Origin: Halobacteriales archaeon QS_9_67_17
GTDB lineage: Archaea > Halobacteriota > Halobacteria > Halobacteriales > Haloarculaceae
NCBI GenBank assembly: GCA_003023185.1
Contig: PXSB01000056.1
Location: 1 to 33,326, forward strand
DNA: 33,326 nt
Direction of reading: 5' to 3'
The notes beneath the pieces are model-generated. The model had not been told where the DNA came from. It was given only the letters and a program-made list of their open reading frames with translations, and made no database searches. A program made the position numbers and the translations under genes. This document shows, one piece after another, positions 1-8,950 of the stretch (its first letter is position 1; each line of letters opens with the position of its first letter).

Positions 1-2
1 TC

Positions 3-1376
3 GACGACCCCGTCTCCGTCGTTCCGGAGCGGGCGCTGGCCTTCTTCGCACGCAACCGCGACCGCATCCGGGCGGCCGCCCGCGTCCACGACGCCGCGGG
101 CCTGGACGCGCCGCTCGACACCGACGCCGTCGACACCGCGCTCGCACGACTCACGGAGGAGGGCACCGTCGCTGACGACGACGAACTCGACCGGCTCTCC
201 GTCGCCGTGGACGATCTCGACGCAGCCGTCTCGATGGCCGAGAGCACCGCCAACGACCGGCTCCGCGAGGCCATCGAGGAGCGAGACGTGACCATTGAGG
301 GGGCCGACCTGCTGTCGCTCGTCGAGCGAGGTGCGGGGGTCGACTCCCTGCTCGACCGGGAGCTGGCCGACGAGTACGACGAGGCTATCGCCGCGGCCCG
401 CGACCACCTCGTCGACGTGCTCGCCTTGGACGACCACGCCGCCCGCGCCCGGACGGCGTTCCCCGACGAGCCGACGTTCCCCGTGGAGGCCGACGACCGC
501 GTCGTCTCGAAGCTCCGCGAGGAGTTGACCGCCGCGCGCGACCGCCGAGCCGCCCGCCTGAAACGTGAGTTGGCCGCCGAGCTAGCCGACCTCCGCGACC
601 CCGCCGAGGACCTCGTGGACGCCGCGCTGGAACTGGACGTGGAACTCGCGGTCGCCCGGTTCGCCCGCGATTTCGACTGCACGATGCCGACCTTCGACGG
701 CGACGGCGTCCGCATCGAGGGTGGTCGTTCCCCCCTGCTCGACGTGGCGTTCGAGGATGTCGAGCCGGTGGACTATGGCGTCGACGGCGTCGCGGTCCTC
801 TCGGGCGTCAACTCCGGCGGCAAGACCTCGACGCTGGATCTGGTCGGCTTGATCGCCGTGCTCGGACAGATGGGGCTGCCCGTCCCCGCCGAGTCGGCCG
901 AACTGGAGCGGTTCGAGGCGCTCCACTATCAGGCCAAATCGCAGGGCACCCTCGACGCCGGTGCGTTCGAATCGACGCTCCGGGAGTTCGGCGACCTCGT
1001 CGCGGGCGACGACCGCCGGCTCGTGCTCGTCGACGAACTCGAATCGATTACCGAGCCGGGCGCGAGCGCGCTCATCATCGCCGGCATCCTCGAAGCCCTC
1101 CACGAGTCGGACGCGACCGCCGTCTTCGTCTCCCACCTCGCCGGGGAGATACGCGACGCCTGCGGGTTCGGCGTGCAGGTGGACGGCATCGAGGCGACGG
1201 GCCTCGTGGACGGCGAACTCCGCGTCGAACGGTCGCCGGTGAAAGGAAAGCTCGCGCGCTCCACGCCTGAACTCATCGTCGAGAAGCTGGCTCGGGGGTC
1301 GTCGGGCGACGTGGCGGACGAGAGCGGCGACTCGCCCGACGGGTTCTACGGCGACCTGTTGGAGAAGTTCGAGTGA
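3..1376 (+). CDS. MutS-family (MutS2/MutS5-like) ATPase, 5' end outside the window
   Basis: Frame open from base 3 into the 207..1376 ORF; Walker A 'GVNSGGKTSTLDLVGLIAVLGQMG', Walker B 'RLVLVDELESITEPG', 'AVFVSHLAGEI'. Confidence 0.88.
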   Translation, partial: DDPVSVVPERALAFFARNRDRIRAAARVHDAAGLDAPLDTDAVDTALARLTEEGTVADDDELDRLSVAVDDLDAAVSMAESTANDRLREAIEERDVTIEGADLLSLVERGAGVDSLLDRELADEYDEAIAAARDHLVDVLALDDHAARARTAFPDEPTFPVEADDRVVSKLREELTAARDRRAARLKRELAAELADLRDPAEDLVDAALELDVELAVARFARDFDCTMPTFDGDGVRIEGGRSPLLDVAFEDVEPVDYGVDGVAVLSGVNSGGKTSTLDLVGLIAVLGQMGLPVPAESAELERFEALHYQAKSQGTLDAGAFESTLREFGDLVAGDDRRLVLVDELESITEPGASALIIAGILEALHESDATAVFVSHLAGEIRDACGFGVQVDGIEATGLVDGELRVERSPVKGKLARSTPELIVEKLARGSSGDVADESGDSPDGFYGDLLEKFE

Positions 1377-1377
1377 T

Positions 1378-1687
1378 GGTGGTGTTCAGGTAAACGGGCC
1401 GTCGCTCGGTCGAGAAGTCGCGGTGAAGGGACTGAAAGGGGCCGTTATCGGCGGCTTCGCCGCCGGTTGCTCGGGAGAGCTCTGCTCTCTCGGTGAGCGC
1501 TCGACCCGGCCCCGGCGTTCGGAAGACGCGAAGGGTCTTCCGCAGCCCGTCAGAAATCTTCGATTTCTGCGGACGACGCAAACCACGAGACGACTCCGCC
1601 GCCACGCTGCACGCAAGGTGAGCGACCGGGAACTTTCCACACCTCGTTGGCCGTAGTCGCCGAACTCACCCTCATTTGAGCACTATC
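1378..1687 (+). repeat. Intergenic repeat element copy A (divergent, expanded interior)
   Basis: Starts 2 nt after the mutS-like stop; ends ggtggtgttcaggta / catttgagcactatc; core 'gggactgaaagggg' ... 'gagcgaccgggaactttccacacctcg'. Confidence 0.75.
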
Positions 1688-1742
1688 GATTCCGACGCCC
1701 CACGACTTACCCGTCTCCCGCTCCGACAAGTGTACACGCTGA

Positions 1743-2159
1743 ATGGTTCCGAGAGACGTTCGACAACGGCCGGACGCCGACACCGAGCAGCCGCCAGTCC
1801 CGTGTGCTGCGTGTCGGGCCGTCTTCGAGTCGCCCGACCGTGACGCCGCCGCGTTCCTGCTCGTCGACCAGTTGACGATCCCCGTCGTCGGCTGTGCCGA
1901 CCACCTCGACGAGTTTCGCGCCGTCTGCGGCCACACGACCGACGGGACGGCCGACCTCCTCGACCATCGGCCGGCCGGCGGCATCGCGTGTCCGAGCTGT
2001 CGGCTCGCTCCCCGGAGTCACGAGCATCCGCTGATTCCAGTCGAACGGGGTGGCGTCGTCGTGCTCGCGTGTCCGACTCACCGGTCGCAGATCGTCGGCC
2101 GCTTCCAGACGGGACTGGAGACGCGCCGACAGATCACCTCGCCACTCGACACGTCGTAG
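1743..2159 (+). CDS. Conserved haloarchaeal Cys-rich (probable zinc-binding) protein, 138 aa
   Basis: ORF with CAAC, CGH and CPSC motifs; intact between flanking genes; TAG stop. Confidence 0.75.
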   Translation: MVPRDVRQRPDADTEQPPVPCAACRAVFESPDRDAAAFLLVDQLTIPVVGCADHLDEFRAVCGHTTDGTADLLDHRPAGGIACPSCRLAPRSHEHPLIPVERGGVVVLACPTHRSQIVGRFQTGLETRRQITSPLDTS

Positions 2160-2180
2160 CGCCCCAGCGCCGCGACGGCG

Positions 2181-2630
2181 TTAGTCGTAGTAACTCAGCC
2201 GCTCAACCACGTCGGCGAAGGCGACGTTCTCCTGCACGTCGGCGATCTCGATGCGTACGCGCTCACCCTCCTCGGCGTCCGGCACGATGACGACGAAGCC
2301 CCGTTCGACGCGGGTCAGGCCGTCGCCCTGATCGCCCGTGTCCTCGATCTCGACGGTGCGCTGTTCCCCTTCATCGACCGGCGGGCTGGGCGGACTGGAA
2401 GGATCACGATCACGCGTCGGTTGCGGGGTCGTCGCCTCGCCCGCTTCGCCGCTCGTGTCGGCCGTCTCGCCGTCGGTCGACGACGACCGGAAGATCGCCA
2501 CGCGGTACGTCTCGTCTTCCCGTAGTTCGCCGAGTTCGAGTTCCCGAGCCGGCACGTCGATGACGTACGAATCGTCTCGGGTTTCTACCTCCGCGGAGAA
2601 CAGACAGCGTAACTGGTCAGAAATGTCCAT
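2181..2630 (-). CDS. TRAM domain protein
   Basis: C-terminal TRAM-like 'VEIEDTGDQGDGLTRVERGFVVIVPDAEEGERVRIEIADVQENVAFADVVE'. Confidence 0.88.
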   Translation of the reverse strand: MDISDQLRCLFSAEVETRDDSYVIDVPARELELGELREDETYRVAIFRSSSTDGETADTSGEAGEATTPQPTRDRDPSSPPSPPVDEGEQRTVEIEDTGDQGDGLTRVERGFVVIVPDAEEGERVRIEIADVQENVAFADVVERLSYYD

Positions 2631-2776
2631 CAGTTGGGCCTCTACGGCATGATACGCGAGGGGAGGTATTTTACTCTACTTGTCCTCGCCGAACCGCCAG
2701 TAATGCGGAGGCGGTGGTACAATCGGAGGACCGACGCTCGGCTACACATCCCGTACAGCAGTGCCGTCTCGCGTGT

Positions 2777-3151
2777 TCAGTTGTAGAACTCGCTGATGAG
2801 TTCGAGCAGAGACCGCACGGACGGGTCGGCGGAGCTATCGAACACGAGGAACACGCCTTTCCTGTCCTCGGACGGCTAGAAGTGAGCCACGGTGCCGCCC
2901 TCGAAGATACGTAGCTTGCCGCGAACGTCCCCCATGTCCTTGAACAGGTCCTCCTGAAACGGCTGTGCGATGTCTTGCACTACCACGTCGTCGTATATGT
3001 CGTCGATGTTGCTCTGTGAGTAGTTCGCATCCACGTCTTGACTGGTGTAGTGGAGTTCGTACCCGTCGGGGTCGTACGTCGCAACAACCCGTAGCGTATT
3101 GTCGTACGTCGACTGAAGCCTCTCTACTAACTGGGCGGAGTGTGAAGTCAT
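2777..3151 (-). pseudogene. Haloarchaeal conserved small protein with in-frame TAG (codon 92); predicted ORF 2876..3151 continues in frame to 2777
   Basis: 91-aa ORF ends ...IFEGGTVAHF*; same frame continues PSEDRKGVFLVFDSSADPSVRSLLELISEFYN* (375 nt total, no frameshift). Confidence 0.65.
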
Positions 3152-3289
3152 CGTACCCGTGGAAGATGCGTGTATGATTTAAGTCTTTTAGTAAGGTGGG
3201 GGTCGTTCGTGTCGCTCCGCTCGGTCCGAATCGCGGCGGAGGGACGGTGTTGACCGTGCGTGCGCCAGTCACGTGCCGACGCCGCCCTG

Positions 3290-4297
3290 TTACCGGCGCG
3301 ACCGCCGTGCCACACAGCGACGGCTCGGCCCTGCGCCCTCACACTCGACGAGCCCGTACTGCTCTAGCTTCCGGAGATACGTCCGGACGGTCCGCTTCGT
3401 CTTTGGCTCGTCGGCCCGCCGCGCGTAGCGGTCGTAGAGCTCCTTCGGCATCGACGGCCCCGACTCCAAGAGCACGTCGTACACCAGTCGCTGGTCTTCG
3501 GTGAGCTTGTCGAGGCTCCGCTGTCGGAGGTTGTCTCGCGCGGCCGGGATGGCCGTCCGGACGTGGTCGCTGGTGATCTCGTCCGCGCCGTCCCACTCGG
3601 CCTCCTGTGCCGCCTGCCGGAGGAACGTGATCGCGTCGCGGGCGTTGTCGGCGGCGGCGTCCGCGAGGTGGTCGAGATGGGTTTCGTCGATGGCGTCCGG
3701 GGCGAGTGCGGCCTCGGCGCGCTCGCGGAGGATCGCCACGAGTTCGTCGTGGCGATACCGGTCGAAGGAGATCCGGGTCGCGCTCCGGAGCCGCGACCGC
3801 ACCCGCTCGTCCAGCGGGTTCAACACGTCTTTCTCGCGGTTCGCGATGACGATGAACGTGAGCCGGGGAATCGACCATAGCTCGCGGAGCAGATCCTTGT
3901 CCGCGAGTTGGTCGGCCTCGTCCAGAATGACGACGTACGGCGCGTCGACGGCTGCCAGCCGCGACAACATCGCGTCCTGCGGGGTGTTCCGGTGGATGTC
4001 GTGTGTCGGGCCGACCCCGTCGAGCAGTTCCAACAGCACGCGAAACCGGTTCGAGTGCGTCCAGCAGTCGACGTACTGGGTCTGCACGTCGAGGGCGCGC
4101 TCCGCGAGCTTGTCCGCGGTGAACCGCGCGAGACAGGTCTTGCCCGCGCCGGAGGGGCCTTCGATCAGCACGTCCCGAGGCGTCCGGTCGTCGAGCACCG
4201 GTTGGAGCGCGTTCCGGAGGCGATTCTTCTCCGCGTTCCGGTGGACGATGTCACCGGGCACCCAGTCGGCGTCCAGAACGCGGGCGTCGCGTAACAT
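3290..4297 (-). CDS. Orc1/Cdc6-family-like AAA ATPase with C-terminal winged helix
   Basis: Walker A 'GPSGAGKTCLARF', Walker B 'VVILDEADQL', sensor 'FIVIANREKDVLNPLDERVRSRL', wHTH 'LVYDVLLESGPSMPKELYDRYARR'. ATG at 4297 preferred because a TTAAAT box lies about 27 nt upstream. Confidence 0.87.
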   Translation of the reverse strand: MLRDARVLDADWVPGDIVHRNAEKNRLRNALQPVLDDRTPRDVLIEGPSGAGKTCLARFTADKLAERALDVQTQYVDCWTHSNRFRVLLELLDGVGPTHDIHRNTPQDAMLSRLAAVDAPYVVILDEADQLADKDLLRELWSIPRLTFIVIANREKDVLNPLDERVRSRLRSATRISFDRYRHDELVAILRERAEAALAPDAIDETHLDHLADAAADNARDAITFLRQAAQEAEWDGADEITSDHVRTAIPAARDNLRQRSLDKLTEDQRLVYDVLLESGPSMPKELYDRYARRADEPKTKRTVRTYLRKLEQYGLVECEGAGPSRRCVARRSRR

Positions 4298-4420
4298 CCC
4301 ACCCGACACACGGACGCACGGCAATTTAAGCGGAAGGGGGTCGTTTCCGGGTTTCCGAGTTCGAGATGCGGCACAGGCATAGGGTCGTCACTGCGCTCCG
4401 GCCATCGACACAGATAGGCC

Positions 4421-4446
4421 GCGCCGGTACGTAGCGCCGGTATGTC
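4421..4446. repeat. Tandem 13-bp direct repeat in the divergent orc1-like/rnhA promoter region
   Basis: gcgccggtacgta followed immediately by gcgccggtatgtc (11/13 identical). Confidence 0.5.
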
Positions 4447-4476
4447 GCCGAGACGGCCACGGCAAATCGCCGGCCG

Positions 4477-5160
4477 GTGGGTTCCGTGAGCGACCGCCCC
4501 GGGTCCGCGCCGGTGTGCGCGGAGTCGCTGTCGCCGCTCGCGACGGCGACCGAGCGCGTCCTCGCCAGATACGACTACGAGATCGCGGCGGCGACCGACG
4601 CAATCGACGCGGCCGTCCCCGGCTTCGGTGGGCTGTTCGACCCGGAAACGTCGGCAAACGAACTCGCCGACGCACTCGAACGCGTGCTCAACGCGACCGA
4701 CGAGACACCGGTCCGCGACCAGCCGACGAACGCCGGGAGCCCGGTGTGTCTCTACGTCGACGGCAGTTCGCGCGGCAACCCCGGCCCGGCGGGTGCGGGG
4801 GCCGTGCTCGTGGCCGACGACGGGGAGACGTTGGCTCGCCTCGGCCGGCCGGTCGGGTCGCGGGCGGACAACAACACGGCCGAACACGCCGCGCTCCGCC
4901 TCGGGATCTCACAGCTCCTCGCCCGCTGTGACCCGGAGCGTGTCAAGATACGCCTCGACTCGCGGACCGTCATCCGCGGCGTGTGGGGCGACCCGGACTC
5001 GCCGGCCGAGGAGTTCGGTGCGTATCGGCGCGCAATCGACGACCTGCTGGCGCACGTGCCGGAGCACGACTGGCAGCATCTCGTCGACAGCGACCCGAAT
5101 CCGGCCGACGCGCTCGCGACCGTGGGCGCCGACATCGCGGCCCTCGGCCCGGGCGGCTGA
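4477..5160 (+). CDS. rnhA: Ribonuclease HI family protein with N-terminal extension
   Basis: 'CLYVDGSSRGNPGPAGAGAVLV', 'ADNNTAEHAALRLGI', 'IRLDSRTVIRGVWG' RNase H fold motifs; start (GTG 4477 or 4486) uncertain. Confidence 0.87.
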   Translation: MGSVSDRPGSAPVCAESLSPLATATERVLARYDYEIAAATDAIDAAVPGFGGLFDPETSANELADALERVLNATDETPVRDQPTNAGSPVCLYVDGSSRGNPGPAGAGAVLVADDGETLARLGRPVGSRADNNTAEHAALRLGISQLLARCDPERVKIRLDSRTVIRGVWGDPDSPAEEFGAYRRAIDDLLAHVPEHDWQHLVDSDPNPADALATVGADIAALGPGG

Positions 5161-5310
5161 ACGATGGCGCGATGGACACTCGCCCCGTCGGGTGTCGGTG
5201 GGGCGTGGTGACTCGTCTCGTGGAACCTCGTCTCACGGGATTCCGTCTCGCGCAGGCCTCTTAGGCCTGTAGCCCCTCGATCATACAATGAGAAATACGT
5301 CGCTGAGCGG

Positions 5311-6327
5311 GTGGTGTCCCTGACGCAGACGGGCCTCGTTCCGTCGCTACCGACCCTGCCGACAGTCCCGACACGCTACCGTGACGCCGCGCTGTTCGTG
5401 TTGCTCGCCGTCCTCTTTGGCGGCGCGTTCGTCGCGATCAAGACCGGACTGCGCGAACTGCCGCCGGTGCTGTTCGCCAGTCTCCGGTTCGACATCGCGG
5501 CCGTCGCGCTGTTGGGCTACGTCGCGGCCACGCGCGCCCGGTCGACGTGGCTCCCGCGGAGTCGCGGCGACCTGCTCGGCATCGGCGTGGCGGCGGTGTT
5601 CCTCGTCGCCATCAACAACGGGCTGTTGTTCCTCGGACAGGAGACGACGACGCCCGCGACGGCCTCGGTCATGTACGGGCTGAACCCGGTGCTTGCACCG
5701 GTGTTCGCCCTGTGGCTGCTGAACGACCGGCTCTCTCGGGTCGGCGCGCTCGGCATCGGCGTCGCGCTGAGCGGCGTGGTGATCATCGTCCAGCCGTCGC
5801 CGTCGGCCCTCGCCGACGCGAGTTCGGTCGGACAGCTGCTCGTGCTGGGCGCGGCGGCGGCCGTCGCGCTCGGGAGCGTCCTGCTCCGCCGCATCGGCCC
5901 GCAGATGGACAGCGTCCCGCTAACGGCGTGGGCGATGGCCGGCGGCGCGCTCCTGCTCCACGGCGGAAGCCTCGCGGCCGGCGAGTCGCTGGCGAGCGTG
6001 GCAAGCATCGGCCCGGCGACCGTTGCGAGCCTGTTCGTCGTCGGCGTTCCGTCGACGGCCGTCGCGTACGCGATCCACTTCGGCCTCATCGAGCGAGCCG
6101 GCCCGGTCCGCGCGAACATGGTTGCGTACGCCGTCCCCGTGTTCGCGGCGCTGTTGGGATGGCTCCTGCTCGGCGCCCCGGTGTCACGCTGGACGATGAT
6201 CGGCTTCCCGGTCGTCGTCGCCGGCTTCACGCTGGTCGAGCGTGACACGCTCCGGCGCGAACTGTGTCGGCTCCGCCGGCGGACGACCGACCAGACGCCG
6301 TCGGCGGCACCGCCCTGCGACGACTGA
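5311..6327 (+). CDS. DMT superfamily transporter, EamA domain
   Basis: About 10 hydrophobic segments; 'FVAIKTGLRELPPVLFASLRFDIAAVALL', 'TTPATASVMYGLNPVLAPVFALWLL'. GTG start, exact start uncertain. Confidence 0.87.
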   Translation: MVSLTQTGLVPSLPTLPTVPTRYRDAALFVLLAVLFGGAFVAIKTGLRELPPVLFASLRFDIAAVALLGYVAATRARSTWLPRSRGDLLGIGVAAVFLVAINNGLLFLGQETTTPATASVMYGLNPVLAPVFALWLLNDRLSRVGALGIGVALSGVVIIVQPSPSALADASSVGQLLVLGAAAAVALGSVLLRRIGPQMDSVPLTAWAMAGGALLLHGGSLAAGESLASVASIGPATVASLFVVGVPSTAVAYAIHFGLIERAGPVRANMVAYAVPVFAALLGWLLLGAPVSRWTMIGFPVVVAGFTLVERDTLRRELCRLRRRTTDQTPSAAPPCDD

Positions 6328-6338
6328 CCGTCGGATGG

Positions 6339-7679
6339 TTACGCGACGAGTGCGGCGTCGAGCAGTTCGAGCGGGTGACGAACCTCGTAGCCCGTGCCGT
6401 GTTCCATCTGCATCGCACAGGTGGGACACTCCGTCATGCCGGTTTGCCCCTCGGCCGCCTCCATGTGGTCGAACATCTCGTCGCCGATTGCCATCGACGT
6501 GTCGTACTTCTCCGCCTTCCAGCCGTAGGTGCCGGAGATACCGGAACAGGAGTCGCCGACGTCCGTGACGCCGACGCCGTCGAGCTCGCGGAACAGCTCC
6601 ACGGCCTGTCGCTCTAACCCCTGATTGCGTGCGTGACACGGGGCGTGGTAGGCGAACTCCTCGGCGAGGGCACCGTCGATCTCTGCGTCGGCGAGCGCGC
6701 CACGGAGGTCCTCGTGGACGCGGAGATACTCGACGGCCTCGAAGGTGTGGGCGGCCACCTCGTCGACGCCCTCGATGTCGAACAGCTCCGGATACTCCTG
6801 ACGCAGCGCCATCGAACAGGAGGTACACGACGCGATGGCGTCGTACCCCTGATCGACGAGGTCGGCCATCGAGGAGACGTTCACCTCGGCGTGACGGCGG
6901 GCGTCCTCAAGCATCCCGTTGGCGAACATCGGCGTGCCCGAACACTTCTGCTCGGGGACGACCACCTCGTAGCCGAACTGCTCGAACACCCGGACCATCG
7001 CCTTCCCGACCGCCGTCGTGTTGTAGTTGGCGTAACAGCCGTGGAAGTACGCGACCTTCTTATCGGCGTCGCGGGGGTCGCCGCGAGCCGCGCGCCGCTC
7101 CTGCGCGCGGCGGCGCGAGCCGTCGGCCCCGCCCCGCCGCGTCCACCACTCGCGGAACGTCTCCGTCGCGAACGCGGGGAACTCGCGCTCGCTGGTGATA
7201 CCCATCGTCTTCTCCAACAGCCAGCGGGCGGGCCCGAAGTTCATCGCGGCGTTGGCGAGGCGGGGAGCCTTGCTGGCGAGGAACGCCGAGGTGCGGTAGT
7301 TCGCGAGCAGGCGATTGCGCCAGTACGTCACCGAGAGCTTCGACATCCCGTCGACGTACTCCCCGCGGGCGGCGTTGTGCATCTGTGAGAGCGGCACGTC
7401 GGCGGGACACGCCTCGTCACACCGCATGCAGTTCGAGCAGTCCATCACCGACGCGTCGACGGTGTGCTCGTCGTCGCGCTGTTTCAGCCGCCACTGCTCC
7501 GGGCCTTGGAACTTCGGACCCGGGAAGTCGTCGTCGACCTCCGCGACCGGACAGTTCGTGTCGCACGTCGAGCACTTGTAACAGGAGTCCGATCCCGGCC
7601 GCAGGTCGAAGTCGGGGTCGTCGTCGAACACGTCGATGGGGAACTCGTCGTCGGCGTCGGGCTGTGAGGCGTCGCTCAT
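6339..7679 (-). CDS. glpC: Anaerobic glycerol-3-phosphate dehydrogenase subunit C
   Basis: Fe-S motifs CYKCSTCDTNCP and CSNCMRCDEACP, two CCG-type domains; operon with glpB and glpA. Confidence 0.93.
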   Translation of the reverse strand: MSDASQPDADDEFPIDVFDDDPDFDLRPGSDSCYKCSTCDTNCPVAEVDDDFPGPKFQGPEQWRLKQRDDEHTVDASVMDCSNCMRCDEACPADVPLSQMHNAARGEYVDGMSKLSVTYWRNRLLANYRTSAFLASKAPRLANAAMNFGPARWLLEKTMGITSEREFPAFATETFREWWTRRGGADGSRRRAQERRAARGDPRDADKKVAYFHGCYANYNTTAVGKAMVRVFEQFGYEVVVPEQKCSGTPMFANGMLEDARRHAEVNVSSMADLVDQGYDAIASCTSCSMALRQEYPELFDIEGVDEVAAHTFEAVEYLRVHEDLRGALADAEIDGALAEEFAYHAPCHARNQGLERQAVELFRELDGVGVTDVGDSCSGISGTYGWKAEKYDTSMAIGDEMFDHMEAAEGQTGMTECPTCAMQMEHGTGYEVRHPLELLDAALVA

Positions 7680-8950
7680 CGTGCCCTCCGTGCCGCGCTT
7701 CGCCCGGCGGCGTAGCCCGTCGCAATAGAGACGCCGCTTCCCGACTTCTCGGCGGCGAAGTCGTAGCCGCCGAGCACCGACCCGGCGGCGCGCACGTTGT
7801 CGAACTCGACGCTATCGTCGCCGTCGACGGGCCTGAGGTCGCCGTCGGTGTGGACGCCGAACCGGGCGAAGTCGTGGTTGCCGAACGGCTCGCGGTCGAA
7901 CCAGTCGTAGCGGTCGTCGGCGTGTGCGACGTGACAGTCGAACACCGGTTCGTACACCCGCTCGCGGTCCGAGTCGATGCCCTTCCCGACCAGTCCCCCC
8001 GTAGCCAGCACGTACTGGTCGGCGCTGTTCGGGATGCGCGCGCCGTTCTTCTCGACGTACACCTGCTCGACGCGGCCGTCGCCGTCGTACCCGACGACCG
8101 GGTTGCCGGTCGCGATACTGACGCCCGCCTCGTCGAGGGCCGCGAACAGCGAGTCTTCGAGACGGAGGCCCGGCAGCGAGGGCGGGCCCATCGGCACCTC
8201 GAAGACGGCGGCGTCGAGTCGCTCCGCCAGTGCCGCCCGAATCTCGGCCGGGTCGTCGTCGCCGAGGATGGCCGGGAAGCCGATTCGCGGCTCGCCGTCG
8301 TGCTCGGCGGCGACCCGGTCGGCCAGCGCCGCGCGAACCGGGCACTCGCGTCCGTCGGCCGTGACCGTGCCGTTCGTGTCGAGCAGCTTCGCGTACCGGG
8401 TGATCGCCGCGTCGGCGCGAAGGTCGCCCGGGAACTGGATCGTGACGCCGCGAACGTCGAACGGAACGCCCGCGGCCGTGAGATGCGCGGCGACGTGCGG
8501 GGCGTCAAAGTCGGTCATCGACTCGATGCCGACGAGCAGCGCGTCGCGGCCGTCGCTCGCGATGCCGTCGCTGACCCCGGCCGGATAGCGCGCGGTCGGC
8601 TTGACCGTGCCGCCGTGGGTCGGGAGGAGGGCGTTCGCGTCGGTGTGACCGCCGCGGTAGCGGGGCGTCACCTCGTCGAACAGCGCCATCGCCTTGCGGA
8701 CCGTGTCGACGCCGACCGTCCGATATGGGTGGTCGGCCGGCAGGTTCGGGATGGCGTCGTACGGGTCGACCAGCGGTCCCTCGCCGTCGGCGGTGTAGCC
8801 GAGCACGTCCACCAGTCCGGAGGCGTTGCGGAGGGTGCTCTGCTTGGCGGCGACCAGCCGAACGTCTGCGCCCTCGCGTGCCGCCGCGAGCGCGCTCGTG
8901 AGGCCGGCGAGTCCGCCGCCGATCACGAGTACGTCGGACTCAATCGCCAC
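7676..8950 (-). CDS. glpB: Glycerol-3-phosphate dehydrogenase subunit B
   Basis: FAD-binding N-terminus '[32 protein letters not shown]'; GTG start at 8950 preferred over the upstream in-frame ATG; overlaps glpC and glpA. Confidence 0.92.
   Translation of the reverse strand: MAIESDVLVIGGGLAGLTSALAAAREGADVRLVAAKQSTLRNASGLVDVLGYTADGEGPLVDPYDAIPNLPADHPYRTVGVDTVRKAMALFDEVTPRYRGGHTDANALLPTHGGTVKPTARYPAGVSDGIASDGRDALLVGIESMTDFDAPHVAAHLTAAGVPFDVRGVTIQFPGDLRADAAITRYAKLLDTNGTVTADGRECPVRAALADRVAAEHDGEPRIGFPAILGDDDPAEIRAALAERLDAAVFEVPMGPPSLPGLRLEDSLFAALDEAGVSIATGNPVVGYDGDGRVEQVYVEKNGARIPNSADQYVLATGGLVGKGIDSDRERVYEPVFDCHVAHADDRYDWFDREPFGNHDFARFGVHTDGDLRPVDGDDSVEFDNVRAAGSVLGGYDFAAEKSGSGVSIATGYAAGRSAARRAR

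Noticed and set aside
582-1136. Long antisense ORFs (e.g. 582..1136 -, 7385..9259 +, 8826..10634 +, 17597..18817 -)
   Set aside because: Typical spurious ORFs opposite high-GC haloarchaeal genes; composition (R/G/V/H-rich, basic) unlike acidic haloarchaeal proteins, and the opposite strand has clear family motifs.
1423-1656. ORFs inside repeat copies (1423..1656 +, 14103..14381 +, 22899..23165 +, 27220..27564 -, 29921..30235 +)
   Set aside because: They read through the structured repeat, are Arg/Ser-rich and not conserved in frame between copies; better explained as non-coding element sequence.
2714-2914. 66-aa ORF on the + strand opposite the amber-containing gene
   Set aside because: The opposite strand carries the conserved family sequence through this region; no independent support.
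4298-4476. Replication origin next to the Orc1-like gene
   Set aside because: No clear inverted origin-recognition-box pairs or extended AT-rich unwinding region seen; the tandem 13-bp repeat alone is insufficient.
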